Source of the DNA: Saccopteryx bilineata | Lineage: Eukaryota > Chordata > Mammalia > Chiroptera > Emballonuridae | NCBI RefSeq assembly: GCF_036850765.1 | Contig: NC_089491.1 | Span: 185,793,520-185,857,519 of the forward strand | Reading direction: 5' to 3' | DNA: 64,000 nt | Shown: positions 46,801 to 59,516 of the stretch, piece after piece | How positions within the stretch are numbered: the first letter of the stretch is position 1 | Layout of the letters: the number at the start of each line of letters is the position of its first letter | Notes under the pieces: generated by a model | Database searches by the model: none | Told to the model about the DNA's origin: nothing | Seen by the model: the letters and a program-made list of their open reading frames with translations, nothing else | Made by a program: the position numbers and the translations under genes

Positions 46801-48028
46801 AGAGTGAGGCCTGCATACCATGGTTTTACAACCAGCAGGAATCAGTCCCCCTGTGTGCTGGAAGCGTAGCCCGGGAGCAACTCCCATGCTCAGTCTGGTC
46901 ACCTGCTAAGTGCTCAACAGATGCTTCCTACGGTTAGAAGCTGACCCGTTGACAGAACTCTAAACCTCAGTTCCAAACTCTTTTGGGTAATCTGGGATGT
47001 GGTGCCAGTGATGAATTCATCCATTGGTGGTCCCGTTAATTCCCCAGCTCTCCTCAGTGGGAAGACTGGCAACATGAGGAGGCGCTACTGCCTTAGCTTC
47101 TTCTTCTACTGGAGCCAAGAGAGGGACACGGCAAGACACTTCTTGGCGCTGATGATGCGTCAACATCCCGGAGCAAGGTCCAGGGTGCTGAAGAGAAGTG
47201 GCCTCTCATCTGTGTGTCCATGTCCATAGCATGTGTCTCAAGTTGTCTGTCAACAGAGAGTCAGGAAACCTTACTGATTAAATCTCAAATGATTTTCAAA
47301 ATAAATCTCCATTGATTTAAAATTCAGAATTCTTTGAAACACACAGAGCTGAGATGTACCTTCATTTCATCCACAGGGAGAAAAGACTTTACTAAGCAAC
47401 TCTGCTCAATGTATTTCCCCCTTTTCCATCTCAACTAAGTATTTTCCACAATTTTACATATTTCTTTCTCTCATCTAATTGACTAATCTGATTATTAGCG
47501 GAATGTGTCAAAATGAATTAAGATATCCACTGACTTTAGTGCAAAAAGTAATAGAACAACAGAGAGAGTATCTAAACGCCCTGATAGTGTGCAGAAGTAA
47601 GGTGGGATTTTAAGGCTTTTGCTCTGGATGCATAATTTTCACCATTCTTTAAAATTCAACATACTAAGAGGGTCATGACCAAAATCTGTTAATACAAATA
47701 TGGTAGCAACATAAAAGACTTCAGGAAATTTAAGTATGTATGAGGGTTTGTGTACATCCTTTTCCTGTAATTAACCTTAAAAGTTGAGCTGTCCACACCT
47801 TAAGTGGACACTTTATTTTATTTTTACCAAACATTCTTTGCTTGTCAAGTGGTTTGCCTTTATTCATGCAGTCCATGGCAACGATCAGCATTACTTACTG
47901 CTGCACAGATCTGTTTTCACACACACGTGTGCACATAACAGTTTATCTCTATGGCCATGTGTTCACAAATGCAGATTGCATATATGAAAAGGAAGGATTT
48001 CATCATTTGCAAGATGGATTTACATATA
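46801..48028. other. Unassigned DNA
   Basis: A 76-codon plus frame at 46999-47229 has no recognisable domain and no exon signals that I would trust. Nothing else identified. Confidence 0.4.
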
Positions 48029-48101
48029 CTGGTCACAAAAATTAGGGGATATTTCAAAATGAATATAAAGCAATAAAATATCCCCTAATTTTTGCGAGCA
48101 G
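48029..48101. mobile_element. 73-bp palindromic MITE, relative of 757-980
   Basis: Starts CTGGTCACAAAAATTAGGGG and ends CCCCTAATTTTTGCGAGCAG, with TA on both sides. The inner text (TTCAAAATGAATATAAAGCA) matches the reverse of the right end of the 757-980 copy. Mostly inverted repeat, able to form a hairpin. Confidence 0.88.
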
Positions 48102-48312
48102 TATGTTTGTACGGTCTCATGATGAGCTTAAAATGAGGTGCACTAGGCTTGTTTGTCCTTGAACCACAAGAACTGATAGAGACTAGAGCTGTGGAACCCA
48201 GCCAACATGCCCCATCCAGCTGTCGATGTGTGCTGGTCCAGCTTTTTGTGTATCACTGAACTTCACACAGTGCACCAAAACCACGTGGTAAACATACTTA
48301 AACAAACACATG

Positions 48313-48628
48313 GCCTGACCAGGTGGTGGCACAGTGGATAAAGCATCAGACTGGGATATGAAGGACCCAGGTTCGAGACCCCAAGAATGCCAGCCTGAGT
48401 GCGGGCTCATCTGGTATGAGCAAAGCTCATCAGCTTGGACCCAAGGTCACTTGCTCGAGCAAGGGGTTACTCAGTCTGCTGAAGGCCCATAGTCAAGGCA
48501 CATATGTGAAAGCAATCAATGAACAACTAAGGTGTCGCAATGAAAAACTGATGATTGATGCTTCTCATCTCTCTCCGTTCCTGTCTGTCTCTATCTATCC
48601 CTCTTTCTGACTCACTCTCTGTCTCTGT

Positions 48629-48662
<34 letters not shown>
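48313..48662 (+). mobile_element. tRNA-derived SINE, gcttgagc-related family
   Basis: GCCTGACCAGGTGGTGGCAC start, B box GGTTCGAGACC, CTCGAGCAAGGGGTTACTCA middle and a tail CTCTCTCCGTTCCTGTCTG ending in (CA)n (48632-48660). Well preserved, so relatively young. Confidence 0.88.
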
Positions 48663-48777
48663 AAGTTAGGCATTCCTTTAGTTATGCACTTTTTATCCTT
48701 GCACCCCAATCTGCAAAAGATAGCAATTGCCAAGAACTGCAAAACCCTTGCCTTAAGAAGCCTAGTGTCTGTTCCTT

Positions 48778-49176
48778 AGTCAGACTCTTTATTTTATTTT
48801 CTTTTTTTGTATTTTTCTGAAGTGAGAGGCAGAGAGACAGACCCCCACCCACATGTGCCTGACCAGAATCCACTTGGCAAGCCCACTAGAGCCGATTTTC
48901 TGCCCATCTGGGGCATTGCTTTATTGCAATCCCAGCCATGCTAGTGCCTGAGGTGGAAGCCATGGAGCCATCCTCAGCACTCAGGCCAACTTTGCTCCAA
49001 TGGAGCCTTGGTTGCAGGAGGGGAAGAGAGAGATAGAAAAGAAAGAGGGAAGGGTGGAGAAGCAGATGGGTGCTTCTCCTGTGTGCCTTGGCTGAGAATC
49101 GAACTCGGGACTTCCACAAGCTGGACTGACACTCCACCACTGAGCAAACTGGCCAGGGCCTGAGTCAAAGACTCTT
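48778..49176 (-). mobile_element. Long tRNA-derived SINE (Rhin-1-like), minus strand
   Basis: The SINE (48790-49161) runs from a T-rich tail at the left to GGCCAGGGC at the right. The complementary body CAATGGAGCCTTGGTTGCAG is clear. Imperfect flanks AGTCAGACTCTT (48778) and AGTCAAAGACTCTT (49163) are a probable duplication. Confidence 0.87.
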
Positions 49177-49289
49177 ATTTGCCACAGACCAGCACCACTA
49201 GTAATTTCAGGTCTCTGAGGGAGAATGATGCGGAATGAAGAAAATAGATTTAAAGAGAAATCGAATGGGATCAGGAGGCCTCTGCAAGC

Positions 49290-49720
49290 TGATGGCAAGA
49301 CAGAGAGAGAGCCCCACCCCCAAACCTGTTTTATTTATAAGGCAAAGTGAATTATTAGCAAATCAAAGAGATCACTAAAACAAAGTCACATTTCCATGGG
49401 AACCCAAGAATTCTCCCAAGTGCAGAAAACCCCCACCATGGATAACACCTTAACTTCACAAAACAAAGGATAAAAAGAAAACTGCCTCCAGTCTCTCCAA
49501 GGGACATGGAGGATAAGAGAGTAGAAACAATTCAGCATCACAACTAACATGGAGGTGTGGAGAAAAACTTAACCTTTAGCAACTTAACCAAGCAAGTGAA
49601 GTGGGGGGTTGGGATGAGTGCAGATACTCAGTTTCATAGCCAATATGGAAGTGTGAGGGTGAGAACTTAGCCTTTTGCTAAGCCTCGAACTACAAGAGCT
49701 TTACCATTTGCAGTCTCCCA
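49290..49720 (-). repeat. LTR-like repeat sharing sequence with the hAT element
   Basis: On the minus strand TTATAAATAAAACAGGTTTG combines TATA-like and polyadenylation-like motifs. The segment 49440-49650 aligns with 21960-22140 (shared ACAAAGGATA, CAAGTGA(A/G)GTGGGGG, CATAGCCAAT/ACAGCCAAT). It is probably a dispersed bat repeat; LTR identity is a guess. Confidence 0.4.
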
Positions 49721-50079
49721 CGCTTACTTATTGAATGTTTGTGAGCATCCTGCAGTGAATTACATGGAATTGTTTTACAGAACCATTCCCTCAGCAGAAA
49801 TCAACTCACTGAGAGTGAAGACTCACACCCTCCTGACTTCTCAATGTCGTAGGACACACTCTGCCCTTTTGGCTCTTTATTGTGGCATTCAGAGCCTCCA
49901 TACTTTGTTTGGTCTTGCTGCCTGCCTTCCAAGTGCCTTTCCACAGCCTCTCTGATATGAGCCCCTGCTGCCTGCTCTCTAACTTGGAGGATGTCTTATT
50001 CAGGATGAATGCACTTTCCTCTTGACTTGTCCAAATGCTATTCAAACCCTTGTGGAAACTACTCCTCACCCTCTAAAGC

Positions 50080-50345
50080 TTTCCCATCCCACTCAGGTCT
50101 ATCTCTTCTCTGAACTCAGACAACCTGTTTCTCCATACTGCTTATTTCCCAAATGTCATGTGCTTAATAATGACTTTGTTGTGTCTTATCACTGACTTCT
50201 CATATTTTTGACTTGTGATGGCCTTTCTTCTCAACTATACTGTAAGTTTCTTGAGGGCATGAGCCCTGTTTTCTACATCTTTGTATCCCCAATGGCATCT
50301 AACATAGTACACAGTAAGGACTCAATACGTATTTGTTGATAATAT
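50080..50345 (+). repeat. L2 LINE 3' end (ancient)
   Basis: CTGTAAGTTTCTTGAGGGCA, then TGTATCCCCAATGGCATCTA and GGACTCAATACGTATTTGTT match the L2 3' end. Confidence 0.7.
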
Positions 50346-52080
50346 ATAAAGATAAAACAACTCAGGAACTTATAGAACACTTATCTTCCTGAGAGACTGA
50401 AAATATATATTCAGTGATGCCAACTCTCTGGAGAAACAGGAAGAGAGCTAGATATCCTCACGGCCTGGATCTCAGGTCATTTATAGTCTCCAACCCCTAC
50501 TCTTTTCTCTGCTTCCAACAGCCCCTGGAAGAGACCTAGAATCTCTCTACCTTTATTCCTGCTCTGCCATCGGGTCTCTTTCTACTCCCTGCATCTAGAC
50601 TTCTCATCTACGTCAACAATCTAGGACTTGATATTTCACTGTCTTCTGTTTTCGTACAACAAGAATCCAGTCTAACTCCTCATCTACAAGTTCATTTTCC
50701 TTCCTTTACTGTATGAGATGTATGATCAGTCCCTCCCACTCCACCCCCTTTCTCCCAAACTCTGACATTCTACACTCTACTCTACTATACTTCCCATTAT
50801 GTATAACCTTACCCATCTTCAGACCTCTCTTGGAGCATCCTCTCTGTCCCATCCTTAACTGTCACTAGCTCTCCCCTAAAGGCACCAGTTCTCCTACAGT
50901 TTCAAGAAGATGCTCACTGTCTCATGCCCTTGATAAGTGACGTAAGGTATACAAGCTACTTAGTCCCCAGCACAGTGCCCAGTAAGGCCTCCAGAAATGG
51001 TAGCTATTCAATTTCCATCATTATAACTATCATTGTGTTTACTCAAGTCAGGAAGTGAGGGGCACTGTCCTCCCCACTCCCCCAAAGCACTTCTAGACTA
51101 TGTCCCTTCACTTTCTGGTGAAGACCCTTGCCCTATGGAGTGCATGTTACCTGGTCACATCACCCTTGACTGCCCTGGTGTTGTCAGCACAGCCTCTCAC
51201 TCATAGATGATCATGTTCTTCCCATCCACCAGCCCAGTCTCTTTCTAGTTTTCTCTCTTTGCAATTCAGACTTCACAGTATAGCAGTTCCATCCCACTCT
51301 TGGACAAATTCCAAATTCTCTTATCCATATTTTATTATTTTCTGATTGACCCAGACAAATCTTATCCCAATTCAGTTTTCTCTGTACTGGCACCAGAGCA
51401 AGCAAGCCCTGACTTCCACTTGCTAATATTTTACAAAAGTTTTTTCCATGCATTTTGTAAGATAGATTTTTCTGAAGTTTTCTTTCTGTGCTATATTGTT
51501 CAAAACACTAAGTATATACAGAGAGTTAAGTTGCTTTCAACCCTAATAATATCAATGAAGACACAGACATGATTAACAGCTTCTTAAAGCCCAAAACTGT
51601 GGCTGCAGGTCTGTAAAATAAATTGGGAAGATTTCCATCTTTTTATGCTGTTAAAAACATTGTGCAAGACAAGGATTAACCTATTCCTTAAGGTTTAATA
51701 ATAATTAATGTTGATTGATTTTAATATGGAGTCCAGGCCTTTTAAAATGAGACTCATTGAAAAACTGGAATTTATTTGAATTGGCACAGAAGCAGTAATA
51801 GAACAGGAAGGAACACTGGACTTTGAGCACTTCTTTGAGTTCTTGGTTGTTCTTCAACCCTATTTACTATTGGTCAAGACAACATCCTCTCATCTTGGAT
51901 TGTCTGGTTACAAACTATAAGAGAAAACAATTATTTAAGAGACTGTTAAATAACTTCCTGGTGCACAGAACCACATTCACTGCCCTCAAGATTGTAACAC
52001 ACAAACCTTGCCTGCTTCCTGCCTGCAGCTCTGCCCTACAAATTAAAGACCTCTCCACCCCCACAATTACATAAGATAAT
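50346..52080. other. Unassigned DNA
   Basis: About 1.7 kb, pyrimidine-rich in part (50500-50900). No gene recognised. Confidence 0.4.
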
Positions 52081-52083
52081 TTC

Positions 52084-52166
<83 letters not shown>

Positions 52167-52200
52167 TCTTTTTCTTTTTCTCTCTCTTTCTCTCTTTCTT
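52081..52200 (+). repeat. (TTTC)n / CT-rich microsatellite
   Basis: A tetranucleotide TTTC array grading into CT and TTTTC repeats. It joins the A/T-rich tail end of a minus-strand SINE. Confidence 0.92.
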
Positions 52201-52405
52201 TTTAAAGATTTTATTTATTGATTTTACAGAGAGAAGAGAAGGAGGGGTGAGGAAGTGAGAAGTATCAATTCATAGCTGCTTTACTTTAGTTGTTCGTTGA
52301 TTGCTTGTCATATGTGCCTTGACCAGGTAAGCCCAGAGCTTCCAACTGGCTACCTCAGCATTCCAGGTCGACCCTTTATTCACTGCACCACCACAGGCAA
52401 TGTCT
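52200..52405 (-). mobile_element. tRNA-derived SINE, minus strand, diverged
   Basis: Minus-strand head near GCCTGTGGTGGTGCAGTGAA, and tail text TTTAGTTGTTCGTTGATTGC on the plus strand as in the gcttgagc family. The neighbouring TTTC array likely grew from its tail. Confidence 0.7.
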
Positions 52406-53440
52406 TAAAAATAAATAAATTATATATATAACATATACAATTTCTATATAAATATGAAAAATATAATATTTATATACATAATACATATAAAATAATTTTC
52501 CATTGATTCTGGAGAACCCTGATAGAAACATATTTCTTAAACATTGTTGTATTTGCCTCAGCAACACATATACCAAAGGTTACTACATGGTCCCTTCCCT
52601 TCCCAGGGATGATGCTCTGCTATTTTCTTTCTTTTGAAATTACAGACAACAAAAGCCATCATTTGATGCCTAAAGTTTAATGAGTTACTTAAAAATACTA
52701 AACCTTCAGATGTTTTCAAATGATAAACCTGTGCAGTTTTTGGAGAGTATTTGTTTTTTAAAGAAAGGAATAAGACCTGGGCAAATGTTCACAAAATGAT
52801 AGAAAATGTTTTTAAATCAATAGAAATCTATAAATCCTTGGTGTGTCATGCCCAGTGCACTTGTTTTTGGTTCTGATTGTTCTTAAACTTTATTCCAGTT
52901 AGGCATGAATGTAATTTTTATTTTTCTCTAAAGTCAAAAGCAACATTGCAAAAAAATAAATGGGCATTGTTAATTTTCTTGAGGTGGAATGACATGTGGA
53001 ATGTCTAGTCTTTTTACAATGAACATATATTGTTCTTATAATAGGAAAAAAATAAGGATTCAAAAAATATAAATGTTTTCATAGTAAGTAATGAATGCAG
53101 AGTTGGAAATTTTGGATAATGTAGAAAGATTAAAAAACATGAAGAAGCTGAGAATTCAGGGACCTAACACCATAAGCAAATGCAGGTGCTGCACAAACAG
53201 TGTACAGATGATAGAATTAGTCATCATACAATAGAGGGAGCAAGCGATTCAACTTCTTGGGAGAGCCTAACTTAGAGGTCTAAACACTAGGTAATGAAAT
53301 AGGACACTTATAAAGAGTAACGCTGGTAAGGGGCCCCGAGCCCAGAGTGTCAGCACTGTCAGTCATCAACCGCAGCTGGGAAAGCCCCAGTGGAATGGAA
53401 CAATGAAGTTAGGAGTGACTGAATTACAAGTAAGGACTTG
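52406..53440. other. Unassigned A/T-rich DNA
   Basis: No gene or repeat recognised; it ends at the provirus target site. Confidence 0.4.
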
Positions 53441-53444
53441 GGAG

Positions 53445-53902
53445 TGTTACATCCACCAAGCGCGAGAACAAACGTCGGAGACTTTCAGGGGTTTAGATCT
53501 TACTTTATTGGCCAAGTTTAACCTGTGCAGGGACAGACTCTCAAGGTGTCCGGAGACACCGTACCCACAGGGGGCTACAAACAAGAGTCGTGCCTGGCAC
53601 TTACAACTAGGTCCTTATATATCCTAAGTGAGCAAGCATTATACAGAAGTAGATGTGGCAGTTTGCTATTCACTAGGGAGGTCGCGCACAACATAGCAAC
53701 AGGGGAAAGGTTTAGCTCAGTGGCGAATTTCAAACATAAACTTATGATAAGGGTCTCTAACCAATAGAATGCAGGATGTTTGCCCAGCTTTGTGCTGATC
53801 TCTTTGTTCTCAGCCTCAGAGGGACCCTATCAGCACTTCCCTGTTCCTGCTCCTCCAAGAGTTAGTCTCTGGCAGCCACAGCACACTTCCCCGAACCTAA
53901 CA
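53445..53902 (-). repeat. 3' LTR of the provirus
   Basis: Runs TGTTACATCC...CCTAACA on the plus strand. In sense direction it carries a TATATAA box (complement of 53615-53621), an AATAAA signal (complement of 53504-53509) and an inverted CCAAT (53761-53765), in the order expected for U3-R-U5. Length 458 bp. Confidence 0.95.
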
Positions 53903-53918
53903 TTCCCCCATCTCTTTT
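53903..53918 (-). other. Polypurine tract
   Basis: Sense AAAAGAGATGGGGGAA directly abuts the 3' LTR; it would prime plus-strand DNA synthesis. Confidence 0.88.
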
Positions 53919-53927
53919 GGGCATAAA

Positions 53928-55900
53928 TCAAACCCTTGATTCTTCATCAGTGGGAAGAATGGTATAAGGTTGGGACAGAACCATTAACTTCACTACTTCT
54001 ATTCTTTCCTTAATGAAGGCAAGAAGCTTGTTAAGGATTATTGGCCCAAAGGCAAGAGCCAATAGGAATAATAGGAGGGGTTCGGCAACTGTGGATATGA
54101 GGGTAGTTAACCAAGGAGAGGTCTTAAACATGGAGGCATACCAGCTAAAGCTTTCTTCTTCTAGGTCCCTGTTCCTTAATCTGTTTTAAGTGTCTTGATA
54201 TTCTCTCTAATTACTCCAGAGTGGTTAGCGTAAAAACAACATTCTTCTCTTAATGCAGCACACACTCCTCCTTGCTTAAGGAGGAGGAGGTCTAGCCCTC
54301 TCCTATTCTGAAGGGCTACCTCAGCGAGGGAGTCTATTTGCTTCTCGACGTATATTACCTGTTCCTGGAGAAGCGCAATATCTTTAGAGAAGGTCTTGGA
54401 TAACTGTCTGAGGGTGAGTTCTCCCTGAATGAGGGATGCTGTCCCTACCGCGGCTGACCCTACAATTCCTATGGTAGCTATGATAGGGATAAGGAGTGGA
54501 GCTTGTTTTGCCCGCCTAGGGGGAGCAACGAGGAATTTGGGGTCTCCCCCATACAGATATACCTGTGGAATAATATAAGCACTTACACAAAGCTCAGGAT
54601 GAGTGTGAACTATACACTTGAAGATACCTTGAGTGCACACAAACTATAGTCCTTCAGGAGCCTTTGTTACTTTTGGGCCCTCTAGGGTGGCAGGTAGGGT
54701 TTCTTGGTTAAGACAATAGTCACTATAATTGGAGTTACTTAAGGTAAAATTTGCCAGAAGGTAGCAGGTCCCTCTCTCCTGGAACTCTGCTAAAGTGAGA
54801 GATCCTTCAGAGAAACAATCTTTTATCTGATTCTGGTTTTGGTCCCTCGCAAGGGTTACTATAGTGGGAGCCAGTTCCCCTTCTCTCGAGGTGTTGGCCC
54901 CTAGCCCTACATAGAAAGGGGGTCTGGGACTAAGGCATAGCCAACAAGACTCTGTAATTCCAGGCTGCGTACTGTTAAAGAAGGGAAATACCTTATCCAG
55001 TAAATCTAGGGCATACATCTCTTGGTGGTGTGGTCTTTCTAATAATGGGCTGGGAGTGTAAAAAGGCAATTTATGGTCCTGCCCTTCTGGCTGGACTGGG
55101 AAAGAGTCTGCAGTAGGAGTCGTGGTAGCTCCGCTCTGGTTTGGGCCTGTCTTATTGTCCGGGAGCTCAGGTACTGCCGGGAGGCTGACAGGGGGCCTAG
55201 GTGGCCTGAGTGGCAGGCCGCTTCCTATTTCTTATAGGAGAGGTCTGCCCTTCGTAGGAAGTTTTCTGATGGTGAAAAGGGTACCAGGATCATGTCCAGT
55301 TACATACAGTCTTAGGCCCCATGTTTTTTCTGAATTCCAGCTTGGGTCTTTAGGCTTCTTAATTGTAATGATAGTAGGGTTACAATTATCTTTAGCACAG
55401 TCATCATCTCAACCATCATTGGGCCTTCTTCCCCCTTATCTAGTTCTTAATCGAAAGAGACTTATGTCTGGGTCTGGTTTAGGTGGACTCCATTGAAATT
55501 CACTGACAAGTGTCTCACAACCCCACTTTTTACAGTAAAAGTCCGAATGAGATCCAGAAATGCATCTCTGTCCTGATGGAGGTTCGGGGCAAGCATAGTG
55601 AGGGGTATACCATAAAGCCCTATTCTGGTAATGAGGGTCACATAATTCTTGGTTATCAAAGTGTTCTGTTCCTAAAGGACACCTATCCCCTCCCCCAACA
55701 TATCTCCATGCTGCTGGTGAGTCACAAAATTTATCCTCAAAAAACTTCAATAAGTCAGCTGGGAGGGTTATGGGGTTGCTACTATCCCAGGTGTTATTCT
55801 GTGCTATAACTGTGCCATCTGCTGTCCTGATTAAAACCCATTCCTGCAACTCCAGTCCTTTGCTGGGTAGACAATAAAGTTATCAGTCCCAAGTGGAGGA
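53928..55900 (-). pseudogene. env: env remnant (SU and TM), defective
   Basis: Env would mediate receptor binding and membrane fusion. The SU part (55849-55436) contains a gammaretroviral-type CKKWGCETL block. After several stops (55436-55069), SU continues with a CWLC disulphide-exchange motif (residues 42-45 of the 55069 frame). TM (54640-54176) has a basic cleavage-like RRAKQ, a hydrophobic fusion-peptide-like stretch, the LQNRRGLDLL immunosuppressive-type region and CX6CC (C127, C134, C135). The membrane anchor and short tail (54131-53928) are in another frame. The main frame is kept apart from the stops and the break near 54150. I see no clear signal peptide at the start, which abuts the end of pol. 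Confidence 0.88.
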
Positions 55901-58900
55901 GAAAGTGAGCTTTAGAGGCTCTCCAGGGGTCCCCTTGACTTGCCATCTCTGAGGTCCTTCGTCGGGTGGTTGGGCCGGCTTCACGTGGGAGAGGTGGATC
56001 CAGTAGGGCTTTTCAGCTACCTTAACAGCTGTAGGGGTGCTCAAAAGTACCTGGAATGGTCCATTCCATAGCGGCTCAAGGTTGCCCCATCTGTGGTTGA
56101 GAATCCATACCTACTGCCCAGACTCTGGTGACTCCGGCAGTCTGGGATTGTATTTTCCTTCCAGGCTGGCTGATCTCTGGAGGGTTCGCACTTCACTTCT
56201 GATGTGCTGCAGAGCCTGCAAGGACTTGAGGAAGTTATGGTTAGAAACTTCTAATTCCTCTCTGGTTAATCAAGGCACAAGGGGTATGGGCTGTCCAAAC
56301 AGGATTTCATAAGGGCCCACTTCTTAAGATAAGGGGTACATCTAGTTCTAAAGAGGGCGAAAGGGAGTAGCTCAACACAGTTTTCACTAGTCTCCTCCTT
56401 CAGTTTAATTATAGTCTCTTTTAGAGTCCTGTTCATTGTTTCTACCTGTCCTGAACTTTGGGGCCTATAAATGCAATGCAATTTCCAATTGATACCTAGC
56501 TTAGTAGCTAGTTCTTGAGATATCCTAGAGATGAATGCAGGTCCATTGTCTGATCCTAAGGCTAGGGGAATGCCATATCTAGGTATGATCTCCCTTAATA
56601 AGACTTTGAAAACTGGAAGCAGCCTCTTCTCGCATGGGGAATGCTTCTACCCACCCTGAGAAGGTGTCTACTAATACTAATAGATACTTATAACCCAACT
56701 TCCCAGGGGTCATCTCTGTGAAATCTACTTCCCATAACTCTCCAGGAGCTTTCCCCTGATACCTCACAAAGGGAGGCAACTTCTTATTCTGAGCATTTAC
56801 CCTGACACAGATGCTGCATCTAGAGACAACGGAGTGAACAATATCCCTGATGTTGGGCCCGGAATAATATTTCTTGACAAGTTGTTCTAGCTTATTCTGC
56901 CCTAGGTGAGTGCTAGTATGAATATCTCTCACTATTTCCCTTACTATTCCCTGGGGTAAATAGAGCCGGGAGTCCAGAAGTTCTATCCATCCCTGCTGAT
57001 TTTTCTTCCCCTTTAACTGCATCCCTTCCTGCTCTTCTTCTGGGGAATATCTAGGATCCGGAGGTAGCGTTGGCTTAGGCAGCAATGGCAGAAGGCTTTC
57101 TTGTGGCCTAGTGGCTGCTTCTCTTGCAGCTGAGTCTGCTAGGTTGTTACCTTTTATAATAGGAGAATCCCCCTTCTGGTGTCCTTTGCAGTGGATAATG
57201 GCAACTTTGGTAGGTAGCCAATTGGCATCGAGGAGGGTAAGAATTTCACTGCGGTTCTTAATGTCCTTCCCCCTGCTGTCAGGAGGCCTCTCTCCTTATA
57301 TATAGCTCCGTGAACATGGGTGGTGGCAAATGCATAATGGCTGTCAGTATAGATATTGGCAACTTTTCCCTCCGCTATCTGTAAAGCCCTGGTTAGTCCT
57401 ATTAGCTCTGCCCTCTGTGCAGATGTCCCTGCGGGCAGCGCTTTCTGCCATAGGACCTCATCTCCCGTAGTCACGGCTGCCCCTGCATACCGTTGCCCAT
57501 CCTTGACAAAACCACTCCCATCAGTAAAGAGAGTCAGGTCTGCCTTTTCGTAGGCCTGATCCCTAAGTCCGGGCGGGAGCCAGTCACCATGTCAAGGATT
57601 TGCTTGCAACTGTGATCCACTGTGGACTCCAGTATCGGCAACAGGGTCGCTGGGTTCAGGGCTGTTGTTTTGAGGAACTGAACAGATGGAGGGTTCAACA
57701 ACTGAGCCTGATATTGTGTCAGCCTTGCATTGGATAGCCACCTGTCAGGAGGTGCTCGTAGCACTTGCTCTACGTAATGTTCCCCAATTACTTGGATGTC
57801 CTGTCCCAAAGTCAACTTACTAGCCTCCTTGACTAGTATGGAGGTGGCAGCAAGTGCCCTCAGACATGCTGGCCATCACGAGGCTACAGGGTCATGTTTC
57901 TTGGACAGATAGGCGACGGGCCTCTTCCACGGCCTGATCTCCTGACTCAGTACTCCTAAGGCTACCTTACCCCTTTCTGCTCTAAATAGCTGAAAGGGTT
58001 TGGCCATATCCGGCAGGGCCAAAGCCGGGGCAGTCACTAGGCCCTCCTTAAGTGCTGGGAAAGCTTGCTTTTCCTTATCTGTCCATATGAATTGTTCTTC
58101 CTTTCCCCTGGTTAGTCCGTGTAGGGATCTAGCTAGTTCTGCAAAGCCCAATATCCACAGTCAGCAGTATCCTACTGCACCCAGGAATTCTTGTACCTGC
58201 CTCTTGCTGGTAGGCTCAGGGATCTGCAAGACCATCTGGATTCGCTGGCTGGACAATGTTCTTTGCCCTCCTTGTTAGTTATACCCCAAATAACTTACAG
58301 TTTGCGTCACAGTCTGGGCCTTCTTGGCAGAGACTCGATACCCCATTCACCTGAGATCCTGTAGCAGGTCCGAGGTAGCTTCCTCACACTCTCCTTCGTC
58401 CTTGGCAGCTATGAGGATATCGTCCACATACTGGAGCAGTATGATCGATGGATGAGAGGAGCAGAAAGCCTGCAGATCTTTGCTGAGGGCCTCATTAAAA
58501 ATGGTGGGGGAATTCTTAAACCCTTGTGGTAGTCTGGTCCAAGTGAACTGCCCCACCAGTCCATTTTCTGGGTCATTCCATTCAAAGGCAAAGATCTCTT
58601 GGCTCTGAGGCACCAGGGGAATACAAAAGAAGGCATCCTTCAAATCCAGGACCGAATAATAGGTATGAGTTGGGGGCAATGAGTTCAGTAAGGTATACGG
58701 ATTGGGCACTGTGGGATGGATAGTCTCTGCCCGTGCATTCACCTCCCACAGGTCCTGCACTGGGCAGTAGTCATGGGTCCCCGGCTTTTGGACGGAGAGT
58801 AACGGGGTGTTTCAGGCTGATTGGCATTCTCAGAGTATGCCTGCTTTCAGCAGGTGCTGCAAGTGCCGTGCAATGCCCTGTCTGGCTCAGGCCAGGACCG

Positions 58901-59516
58901 GGTATTGTCTGACCCTACCAGGGCTGGCAGTGCTCAACAGCTGTACTAGGACAGGCAGTTGGTGGGTAGCCAAACCTGGTGGGTTGGTTTCCGCCTAAAC
59001 TTCAGGTACCCAGGCATGCAGGGCATCTGGAACTCCTGCTCCTTCCTCCTTACCTCCTTGGATAGTTGCAAGTAAGTATTCTTCAGACAGTGGGACAGTT
59101 ATCTCCAAGCTGACCTCCGCCTCCTTGTCCCTCATAGGGCTTTCCTCCCGTCGGAAGGTAATGGTAGCCTGAAGTTTCTGCAATAAGTCCCTTCCAAGTA
59201 GTGGGTAAGGGCAGTCTGGAATGACTAGGAAGGAGTGGGTAATGGTGCCTCGGCCTAAGTTAGTAATTATTGCGGTAGCCCATGGATAGGCTTCTGCTTT
59301 GCCCGTTGCCCCTACTATTTTGGTAGTTGCCTTCTGAATTTGCCCTTATAGTTGCTTTAGGACTGAGTAGGTAGCTCTCGTGTCAACTAGGAAGTCTATT
59401 GGCTTTCCTTCGACTGTCAAAGTGACCATGGGCTCCTGGGAGCCGACGGGAATGGAGCCCTGGCTAAGTGACTTATATAATTGGAAACATCAAAATCCCC
59501 CGTTCAGTCTAAAGCA
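55900..59516 (-). pseudogene. pol: pro-pol remnant (protease, RT, RNase H, integrase)
   Basis: The protease near 59376-59384 reads DTR where the aspartic-protease triad should be DT/SG, and a stop follows. RT (58760-58347) keeps LPQG (77-80) and YVDD (111-114). A connection segment follows at 58151-57534. RNase H text (TDGSG near 57520, AELIGLTRAL, YTDSHYA) ends near 57154. Integrase (57085-56579) has the zinc-binding H56, H60, C90, C93 and a catalytic aspartate (D121). The third catalytic region ([12 protein letters not shown]) is at 56481-56266 in another frame. The C-terminal part reaches about 55900. Multiple stops and at least three frame changes disable it. Confidence 0.9.

Noticed and set aside
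46999..47229. 76-codon frame, possible exon
   Set aside because: No domain, no convincing splice sites and no codon pattern that sets it apart.
52550..52580. Short match to the U6 snRNA 5' region (GCAACACATATACCAAA)
   Set aside because: Only about 20 bases agree and no further U6 text follows, so it is too short to call a pseudogene.
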